The notes below the pieces were generated by a model. It was not told the origin of the DNA. It did no database searches and saw only the letters and a program-made list of their open reading frames with translations. From assembly GCA_030831135.1 (NCBI GenBank), contig JAURLR010000140.1, positions 1-12,341 of the forward strand: 12,341 nt of DNA, written 5' to 3'. Below are positions 1-5,723 of this stretch, in pieces; the first letter of the stretch is position 1, and each line of letters begins with the position of its first letter. Source of the stretch: Alphaproteobacteria bacterium. Its GTDB lineage: Bacteria > Pseudomonadota > Alphaproteobacteria > UBA6615. Both the position numbers and the translations under genes were made by a program.

Positions 1-905
1 AAGCGAACATCCCCTTCACGCTGGCCAGCACGTCAAACACGGACATGGAGAAGGTCCACGCCAATGGCGGCGGGACCCAGTGGTTCCAGCTCTATGTCTG
101 GCGCAACGCGGAGGCAGCCTTTGTCACCATCAAACGGGCGCTCGATGCGGGGTTTGAAGGCCTCGTCGTGACCGTGGATTCACCCGTCTACAACAATCGC
201 GAGATCGACGTGCGCAACGGGCTGGTATTCCCGCCCAAGGTCACAATGAAAACCGCCGTCGACAGTATCCGGCATCCCCGCTGGCTGGTCGGTACAGCGG
301 GCCGTTACTACCTCGCCGAAGGACGTCTGCCCGCCTTTACCAATATCCACATCCCGCCCGAGGACAAGGCGGAAGCCACCGGATACGTCTCGGCAAAATC
401 GTCGAGCTTTCTGAACCGGAACGAATCGATGACATGGGACTACCTGCGCCGCATTCGCGATGCCTGGCCCCACAAGCTTCTCGTGAAAGGTATTCTCCAT
501 CCCGAAGACGCCCTCATGGCGGCAGAATGCGGCGCCGATGGTATTTTCGTATCCAACCATGCCGGCAACACCAACGACACCGCCATCACCCCCTGGGATG
601 CCTTGCCCGTAATCGCGGCGGCGGTTGGCGACAAGCTGACGATCATCGCCGACAGTGGTGTGCGGCGTGGCAGTGACGTTCTGAAGGCGCTCGCGCTGGG
701 CGCCGACATTGTTGCGATCGGACGCGCCACACTTTACGGGGTCGGCGCGGCCGGTGAGGCAGGTGCCAGCCGGGCGCTCGAAATTCTCGAATCCGAAATC
801 ATGCGCACCATGGCCGTTCTGGGTGTGGCGGACATCCCGTCGATCACCCGGGAGCATATCCGCCTTCCCTCAGAACTTCCCGCATCGGGCAACGGCCCGG
901 CCTAG
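1..905 (+). CDS. FMN-dependent alpha-hydroxy-acid dehydrogenase/oxidase family protein, 5'-truncated
   Basis: This is the C-terminal part of a TIM-barrel flavoprotein of the glycolate oxidase / lactate dehydrogenase (LldD) / MftD family. The first complete codon is at 3, the reading frame is open to the window edge, and the ATG at 45 is internal, so the true start lies outside. Several family landmarks are visible. They are FQLYV with the active-site Tyr (codon 93-95), TVDSP with the Asp (177-179), the substrate-side Arg (198-200), VKG with the flavin-contacting Lys (486-488), SNH with the catalytic His (558-560) and SGVRRG plus IGRA, which bind the FMN phosphate. The usual SNHGGRQLD is SNHAGNTND here, so the Arg that binds the substrate carboxylate in glycolate oxidase is Asn (567-569). 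An Asn at this place is, from memory, also seen in MftD-type enzymes. Family is certain; substrate is unknown. SelO follows 60 bp downstream and could be co-transcribed. Confidence 0.9.
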   Translation, partial: ANIPFTLASTSNTDMEKVHANGGGTQWFQLYVWRNAEAAFVTIKRALDAGFEGLVVTVDSPVYNNREIDVRNGLVFPPKVTMKTAVDSIRHPRWLVGTAGRYYLAEGRLPAFTNIHIPPEDKAEATGYVSAKSSSFLNRNESMTWDYLRRIRDAWPHKLLVKGILHPEDALMAAECGADGIFVSNHAGNTNDTAITPWDALPVIAAAVGDKLTIIADSGVRRGSDVLKALALGADIVAIGRATLYGVGAAGEAGASRALEILESEIMRTMAVLGVADIPSITREHIRLPSELPASGNGPA

Positions 906-952
906 ACTGGACAAATCGGGGCCGAAGACCACCTTCTGAAGTCTCAGCCACC

Positions 953-959
953 GGGAAGG
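953..959 (+). promoter_or_regulatory. ribosome binding site of selO
   Basis: GGGAAGG lies six bases upstream of the ATG at 966 and fixes the selO start. There is no terminator-like hairpin in the 60 bp after the preceding flavoprotein gene, so read-through from it is possible. Confidence 0.7.
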
Positions 960-965
960 CAAATC

Positions 966-2456
966 ATGGACACCCACAGCCCCGCGCTTCCGCAATTCGG
1001 TTTCGACAACAGCTTCTCTCGTCAGATGGAGGGGTGTTTTGTCGCCTGGCAGGCTGAAGCCGCACAGGCCCCGGTCCTCTTGCAGTTCAACAAGGCGCTG
1101 GCCGAAGAACTGGGCCTCGATCCCGTCGCCCTGAATTCAGAAGCCGGAACAGCCATCTTTGCCGGCAATCAGGTTCCCGAAGGTGCCGCGCCCTTGGCGC
1201 AGGTCTATGCCGGGCATCAGTTCGGGGGGTTCTCCCCCAAACTGGGCGACGGACGGGCGCTGCTTCTCGGCGAAGTCATCGACCGGCACGGCAAACGCCG
1301 GGATATACAGCTCAAGGGGTCCGGTCGCACACCCTTCTCGCGTTCGGGTGATGGCAAGGCCGCCCTGGGCCCGGTCTTGCGCGAATACCTGATCGGTGAG
1401 GCCATGCACGCGCTCGGTGTTCCGACCACCCGCGCGCTTGCCGCGGTCGCGACAGGAGAAACCGTCTACCGGGAAATACCCCTGCCCGGCGCGGTATTGA
1501 CCCGCGTTTCCGCAAGCCATCTGCGCGTGGGGACATTCCAATATTTTGCTGCGCGTGGCGAGGTCGAACAGGTTCGTGCTCTCGCCGATTATGCGATTGA
1601 ACGGCACTATCCTGAAGTCTCCGGGGCCGAGAACCCGTATCTGGCTTTCCTGCTGGCTGTCGCGAATGCACAGGCCGTACTTGTGTCCAAATGGATGAGC
1701 CTTGGCTTCATCCACGGCGTCATGAATACGGACAACATGACCATCTCGGGCGAAACCATAGATTATGGCCCCTGCGCCTTCATGGATGCCACGTCACCCC
1801 AGACCGTCTTCAGCTCCATCGACACTCAGGGACGTTACGCCTATGGCAACCAGCCTGCCGTCATGGCCTGGAACCTGGCGCGGCTGGCCGAAACCCTTAT
1901 TCCGCTCGTCAGCGACGACAAGGATCAGGCCGTCGAAATTCTGACCGAGATGGTCAACACGGTTCCTGACACCTATGAAGAACATGCGATTGCGGCCACG
2001 CGGGCCAAGCTCGGACTGACAAGCGCGGCGCCGGACGATGTTGAACTGGTCAACGAACTGCTTGCAGCGATGGAACAGGGTGGTGCAGATTTCACACTGA
2101 CCTTCCGGCGCCTGTCCGATGCAGTGCGCGGGGATGCCGTCCCGGTCCAGAACCTGTTCAGCGGTCTGACCGGGATCAACGCGTGGCTCGAGCGTTGGCG
2201 CGCCAGGTTGGCGCAAGACGACCTGGCACCAGAAACACGTGCGCAGCAGATGGATCAGGTCAATCCGATCTATATCCCCCGCAACCACAAGGTCGAGGAA
2301 GCACTGGCATCCGCTGTCGAAGATGGGGACATGTCCGCCTTCACGAATTTGCTTGGTGTTGTCAGCGATCCCTGCCGGGAAGCTGATGGCCAACAGGACT
2401 ACGCGATGCCCGGCCCGCAAGCCTCGGTGCCCTATCAGACCTTCTGCGGGACCTGA
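966..2456 (+). CDS. selO: SelO/YdiU protein adenylyltransferase
   Basis: SelO is a pseudokinase-fold enzyme that moves AMP from ATP onto Ser, Thr or Tyr of target proteins, including redox proteins such as glutaredoxin in E. coli. This copy is intact at 496 aa, close to the family norm. The nucleotide-binding Lys is K117 in QLKGSGRTPFSR. The catalytic loop HGVMNTDNM places D256 and N257, and DYGPCAFMD places the metal ligand D266. These match P. syringae SelO K113, D252, N253 and D262 with a constant offset of 4. The protein ends in FCGT, so Cys494 is third from the end, where animal SelO carries selenocysteine. C270 and C494 correspond to the disulfide pair reported in E. coli SelO (C272-C476), so redox control is probable. 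The start is supported by GGGAAGG at 953-959, six bases before the ATG. Confidence 0.96.
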   Translation: MDTHSPALPQFGFDNSFSRQMEGCFVAWQAEAAQAPVLLQFNKALAEELGLDPVALNSEAGTAIFAGNQVPEGAAPLAQVYAGHQFGGFSPKLGDGRALLLGEVIDRHGKRRDIQLKGSGRTPFSRSGDGKAALGPVLREYLIGEAMHALGVPTTRALAAVATGETVYREIPLPGAVLTRVSASHLRVGTFQYFAARGEVEQVRALADYAIERHYPEVSGAENPYLAFLLAVANAQAVLVSKWMSLGFIHGVMNTDNMTISGETIDYGPCAFMDATSPQTVFSSIDTQGRYAYGNQPAVMAWNLARLAETLIPLVSDDKDQAVEILTEMVNTVPDTYEEHAIAATRAKLGLTSAAPDDVELVNELLAAMEQGGADFTLTFRRLSDAVRGDAVPVQNLFSGLTGINAWLERWRARLAQDDLAPETRAQQMDQVNPIYIPRNHKVEEALASAVEDGDMSAFTNLLGVVSDPCREADGQQDYAMPGPQASVPYQTFCGT

Positions 2457-2605
2457 AGCTTCGCCTTTCCAGTGAAAGCCCGCCGCGATGCCTATGGCAG
2501 ATGCGCCCGCAGTTCTGTGAAACGTCAACATCGTTGAAAGCGTCATGAAGCGACCACGGGCCGGTTGTCCTTCAAAGGTTTGACGCCCCATGGTGCCGGG
2601 AATTC

Positions 2606-2619
2606 CACGCTAGAGCGTG
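2606..2619. promoter_or_regulatory. 14-bp dyad upstream of the CDF transporter, possible operator
   Basis: The arms CACGCT and AGCGTG are perfect inverted repeats around a 2-bp centre, ending 59 bp before the chosen ATG. There is no T tract, so it is not a terminator. It could bind a dimeric regulator, but no known metal-regulator consensus is recognised in it. Confidence 0.3.
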
Positions 2620-2664
2620 AACCGCCCATGAACATGGTAGGTTCCACGTGCAGCAGGAATTCAT

Positions 2665-2671
2665 GGGAAAG
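2665..2671 (+). promoter_or_regulatory. ribosome binding site deciding the CDF transporter start
   Basis: GGGAAAG ends seven bases before the ATG at 2679. The earlier in-frame ATG at 2628 has no comparable purine-rich site, so 2679 is preferred over the longer open frame. Confidence 0.55.
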
Positions 2672-2678
2672 ATTGAAG

Positions 2679-3620
2679 ATGGCAGCCCAAGGTGGTTCGA
2701 AGAAAGTCATTTACGCCGCACTGGCAGGCAACAGCCTGATATGTGTGACCAAGTTCGCAGCAGGTACTTACACAGGCTCCTCGGCCATGATCTCGGAAGC
2801 GATCCACTCTCTGGTCGACACCGGGAATCAAGGCCTTCTGCTGCTTGGCATCGCACGCGCAAAACGACCAGCCGACCCCGGACACCCGTTCGGGTACGGC
2901 ATGGAACTTTATTTTTGGGCGTTTGTCGTCGCGATCCTGATTTTCGGGCTGGGCGCCGGCATTTCTCTTTATGAAGGAATCACAAAAATCGCCGACCCGC
3001 ATCCGGTCACCAACTTCATGGTCAACTACGCGGTACTGGGTGCCGCCATCGTTTTCGAGGGTGTTGCATGGAGCATCGCCTACCGGGAGTTCAACCGCGT
3101 CCGCGGTGATCACTCCCTCTTCCAGGAGGTCCGCCGTTCAAAGGACCCGACGGTGTTCACCGTGCTGTTCGAGGATACGGCAGCAATGCTGGGTCTGGTC
3201 GCCGCCTTCATCGGCCTACTTGCGACCCAGTATCTGGGGCTGGCATGGGCCGATGCGGCCGCCTCGATAGTCATCGCGGTAATTTTGGCGGCAACAGCCG
3301 TCGGGCTCGCCTGGGAAACAAAAAGCCTGCTGACGGGCGAGTCCGCACGCGCATCAACCATCGATGCAATCCGTGACATCGTGCGCAAAGCTCCTGCCGT
3401 GGCTTCCATCAACGAACTGAGAACGCTGCATTTGGGGCCTTATAACATCCTTGCAAACCTGAGCGTTTCGTTTCGGGACAACACCGACAAACAGGATATC
3501 GAAGCAACGGTGACCTCGCTGGAAACGCAGATCAAGGCACGGTTTCCCGCCATCAGCGATGTATTCATCGAAGCGCAGTCTCCCGACGATCACGCCAGAT
3601 CGTTACCGGAAGAAGTCTAG
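2679..3620 (+). CDS. cation diffusion facilitator (CDF) transporter, ZnT9/SLC30A9-like
   Basis: This is a 313-aa inner-membrane divalent-cation/proton antiporter with six predicted membrane segments, near residues 10-30, 36-58, 77-100, 113-134, 160-182 and 190-212. A soluble C-terminal domain follows. TM2 carries the HxxxD metal site (H43, D47 in HSLVD). The strings DPTVFTVLFEDTAA (E165, D166) at TM5 and HPFGYGMELYFW before TM3 are typical of the ZnT9 branch and not of the YiiP/CzcD branch. In YiiP TM5 has HxxxD; here that place is EDTAA, so the transport site is not the classical four-ligand one. Zn, Mn or Co are possible substrates. The frame is open back to 2565, but the ATG at 2679 fits the family N-terminus and has GGGAAAG (2665-2671) seven bases before it. 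The ATG at 2628 is a weaker alternative. The gene ends 12 bp from the convergent msrA-like gene. Confidence 0.9.
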   Translation: MAAQGGSKKVIYAALAGNSLICVTKFAAGTYTGSSAMISEAIHSLVDTGNQGLLLLGIARAKRPADPGHPFGYGMELYFWAFVVAILIFGLGAGISLYEGITKIADPHPVTNFMVNYAVLGAAIVFEGVAWSIAYREFNRVRGDHSLFQEVRRSKDPTVFTVLFEDTAAMLGLVAAFIGLLATQYLGLAWADAAASIVIAVILAATAVGLAWETKSLLTGESARASTIDAIRDIVRKAPAVASINELRTLHLGPYNILANLSVSFRDNTDKQDIEATVTSLETQIKARFPAISDVFIEAQSPDDHARSLPEEV

Positions 3621-3632
3621 CGGCCAGACCAA

Positions 3633-4157
3633 TTAGCGCGCACCCGACACGCGAAGTTGATCCTCCGGCAGGACGAGGCTGGAATAGACTTCGCGAATCA
3701 ATCGCAGTTTCGGATCGATATAGGTGCGGCAAAACGGCCTGTCGGGATCCGTCGCATAGTAGTCGTGGAAGCGCGGGTCGGACGGGCGAAAGCCAGCATG
3801 GCGCAGCACGCGTGTGATCAGAGGCTCTGAAAATCCGGCCTGCAAGTTCTGCAAGGCTTCCGACGCCGCCCAGGCCTCCCGACCATCAAAGCTATAGACC
3901 GCGCTCCGGTACTTTCCGCGCATCTTGTGCCGGGAGGTGCTCGCATGGGTCCGCAGGTGAACTTCAATCAGGGTCTGCAGATCAATCACATCTGGATCAA
4001 AGGTGACCACCACCGCCTCGGACCAGGTGTTATGCGGTGCGTGCGAACGCACGAAACCCTGGGCCACATCCCCAACGCCGCGAAGCGCCTGAAAGACGGC
4101 TTCGGTACACCAGTGGCAGCCGCCCCCCAGACCTACGCGCTCAGGCCGCGTCTTCAC
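3633..4157 (-). CDS. divergent MsrA-like peptide-methionine (S)-S-oxide reductase
   Basis: This MsrA-fold protein is 174 aa if it starts at the GTG at 4157, which follows GGAAG at a distance of ten bases. The frame is open to an ATG at 4262, but that start would overlap the upstream msrA by 122 nt and add non-family sequence. The nucleophile is Cys14 in GGGCHWC. Compared with E. coli MsrA, Phe52 is His15, Tyr82 is Phe35 and Asp129 is Lys78, while Glu94 (E47) and Tyr134 (Y83) are kept. Further cysteines at C17 and C143 could act in recycling the oxidised enzyme. The protein resembles a recurring but, to my knowledge, uncharacterised MsrA branch with a [10 protein letters not shown] signature. 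The gene overlaps the upstream canonical msrA by 17 nt and is surely translated from the same transcript. Methionine sulfoxide reduction is probable but not assured given the changed pocket. Confidence 0.85.
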   Translation of the reverse strand: MKTRPERVGLGGGCHWCTEAVFQALRGVGDVAQGFVRSHAPHNTWSEAVVVTFDPDVIDLQTLIEVHLRTHASTSRHKMRGKYRSAVYSFDGREAWAASEALQNLQAGFSEPLITRVLRHAGFRPSDPRFHDYYATDPDRPFCRTYIDPKLRLIREVYSSLVLPEDQLRVSGAR

Positions 4158-4656
4158 GCCGTGGCAGCTTCCAGTTGGGGCGCACGAAATGGCATGTGTA
4201 ACCATGCGGGTAGCGCTCCAGATAATCCTGGTGTTCGGCTTCAGCTTCCCAGAAATCGCCAACCGGCTCGACTTCGGTCACCACCTTGCCCGGCCACAGG
4301 CCCGAGGCATTCACATCCGCGATGGTGCGTTCGGCCTCTTCCTTCTGGAGGTCGTCCACATAGTAGATACCGGAACGATATGACGGCCCCATGTCATTCC
4401 CCTGCCGGTCGGGCGTCGAGGGATCGTGAATCTGGAAGAAGAATTCCAGAATTTCCCGGTAGCTGAGCTTGTCAGGATCGAACATGATCTCGATACCTTC
4501 GGCGTGACTGCCGTGATTGCGATAGGTCGCGTTGGGAACATCGCCGCCGGTATAGCCGACACGGGTCGAGACAACCCCGGGCATCTTCCGGATCAAATCC
4601 TGCATGCCCCAGAAACAGCCACCGGCCAGGACCGCGCGTTCGGTTTTTTCGCTCAT
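4141..4656 (-). CDS. msrA: peptide-methionine (S)-S-oxide reductase MsrA
   Basis: MsrA reduces the S-epimer of methionine sulfoxide in proteins, using thioredoxin, in the cytoplasm. The 171-aa protein has every catalytic landmark: GCFWG with nucleophile Cys14, GYTGG with Tyr35, HAEG with Glu53, and [15 protein letters not shown] with Asp88 and Tyr93. The C-terminal [13 protein letters not shown], with Cys155, is typical of proteobacterial MsrA of this length. The ATG at 4656 is chosen because GGGAG lies about seven bases before it and the family starts here; the open frame back to 4800 adds an unrelated 48-residue N-terminus. The gene heads a two-gene unit with the divergent msrA-like gene and is transcribed away from the dienelactone hydrolase gene. 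Confidence 0.96.
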   Translation of the reverse strand: MSEKTERAVLAGGCFWGMQDLIRKMPGVVSTRVGYTGGDVPNATYRNHGSHAEGIEIMFDPDKLSYREILEFFFQIHDPSTPDRQGNDMGPSYRSGIYYVDDLQKEEAERTIADVNASGLWPGKVVTEVEPVGDFWEAEAEHQDYLERYPHGYTCHFVRPNWKLPRREDAA

Positions 4657-4820
4657 TCTCTTACTCCCGTATGCATCTTTGACCAGATCACATCCACGTG
4701 TTGATCCACCAATATCTTCACGTCGCAACATATCAAGTCTAACCTGCAAGATATGGGTCTTGCCGCCCGTTTCGACAACAACTCGTTGAACAACGTGCAT
4801 TGATCAGAAAGAGGCACTCC
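4657..4820. promoter_or_regulatory. divergent promoter region between msrA and the dienelactone hydrolase gene
   Basis: This 164-bp gap must hold the promoters for both directions. It contains the dyad CGTTG-AA-CAACG (4784-4795) and two similar direct repeats, ACGTGTTGATC near 4692 and ACGTGCATTGATC near 4794. It also has a pair of inverted arms, CATATC and GATATG, around 4729-4755. No clear -35/-10 pair matches the sigma-70 consensus by eye. A shared regulator for both genes is possible but unproven. Confidence 0.5.
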
Positions 4821-5708
4821 ATGACCAGACTGATCGCAAAAGACTTCGACCAGGAACTTCTCGACCTTTACGACTTTTACGCGCACGGCAAGATCTCAAA
4901 GCGTGAGTTTCTGGAACGCGCCGGACGCTATGCGGTGGGTGGTGTTACCGCAGTGGCCCTGTTCAACATGCTCAAGCCAGACTATGCGATGGCCGAGCAG
5001 GTCTCCTTCAACGATCCCGAAATCAAGGCGACCTACGAAACCTACAGCTCACCCAATGGCAATGGTGATGTCAATGCATACGTGGTGAAGCCAGCCAATG
5101 CCGCAGGGAAACTTCCCGCGGTTCTGGTGATCCATGAAAACCGTGGCCTGAACCCCTATATCAAGGACGTCGCACGTCGCGTTGCCAAAGCCGGATTCAT
5201 GGCGATGGCGCCCGATGGATTGACGTCTGTGGGCGGCTACCCCGGCAATGATGCCGATGGCCGAGAGCTTCAGAAGCAGGTCGACGGCACCAAGCTGATG
5301 AACGACTTCTTTGCCGGTTATGAACACCTGGCCGCGCGGGATGATTCAACGGGCAAGGTCGGGGCCGTAGGGTTCTGCTATGGCGGCGGCGTGTGTAACG
5401 CGCTGGCCGTGGCCTATCCCGAACTCAATGCCTCGGTGCCATTCTACGGACGACAGGCAAAGGCCGAAGACGTGCCGCGTATTCAGGCACCACTCCTGCT
5501 GCATTTTGGCGAACTCGACACGCGTATCAATGAGGGCTGGCCAGCCTATGAGGCTGCGCTCAAGGCCAACAACAAGACCTACGAGGCCCATATCTACGAA
5601 GGCGCAAACCACGGCTTCCACAACGATTCAACACCGCGATACGATGAGAAGATGGCCGAGCTCGCCTGGGACCGGACGATTGCCTGGTTCAACAAATACC
5701 TGACCTAG
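4821..5708 (+). CDS. dienelactone hydrolase family protein (YghX-like)
   Basis: This is an alpha/beta-hydrolase of 295 aa with a Cys-Asp-His triad: C186 in GFCYGGG, D233 in GELDTR and H264 in NHGFHND. Family members open lactone or ester bonds, the best-known substrate being dienelactone in chlorocatechol breakdown. No other aromatic-pathway genes lie nearby, so the natural substrate is unknown. The N-terminus has SKREFLERA (residues 26-34), then a hydrophobic stretch (about 37-50) and an AMA site near 56-58. This looks like a Tat signal with Lys-Arg in place of twin Arg, set in after 25 extra residues. Export is therefore possible but uncertain. The ATG at 4821 follows AGAAAGAGG by six bases; an in-frame TTG at 4800 is less likely. 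The gene is convergent with the TRAP permease, leaving 15 bp. Confidence 0.9.
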   Translation: MTRLIAKDFDQELLDLYDFYAHGKISKREFLERAGRYAVGGVTAVALFNMLKPDYAMAEQVSFNDPEIKATYETYSSPNGNGDVNAYVVKPANAAGKLPAVLVIHENRGLNPYIKDVARRVAKAGFMAMAPDGLTSVGGYPGNDADGRELQKQVDGTKLMNDFFAGYEHLAARDDSTGKVGAVGFCYGGGVCNALAVAYPELNASVPFYGRQAKAEDVPRIQAPLLLHFGELDTRINEGWPAYEAALKANNKTYEAHIYEGANHGFHNDSTPRYDEKMAELAWDRTIAWFNKYLT

Positions 5709-5723
5709 TCAGAACTGCCGCAG

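Larger units (their letters stand above)
2457..2678. other. intergenic region between selO and the CDF transporter gene
   Basis: This 222-bp stretch has no convincing gene, and no hairpin followed by a T run that would end selO transcription. It holds two short dyads, CACGCT-AG-AGCGTG at 2606-2619 and CCATG-AA-CATGG at 2626-2637, just upstream of the transporter start. A TTGACG at 2580-2585 could be a -35 box but has no good -10 at the usual distance. The region probably carries the transporter's promoter and operator. Confidence 0.5.

Noticed and set aside
1794..2591. A 265-codon - strand open frame over the selO 3' half
   Set aside because: It lies almost wholly within selO, which is intact and motif-complete, and its translation has no recognisable domain.
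2580..2615. TTGACG as the -35 box of the CDF gene promoter
   Set aside because: No -10-like hexamer occurs 16-18 bp downstream, so I do not annotate it as a promoter.
4657..4800. Extension of msrA to an upstream ATG at 4800
   Set aside because: The added 48 residues do not resemble MsrA, and they would cover the divergent promoter region. The ATG at 4656 has a good ribosome site.
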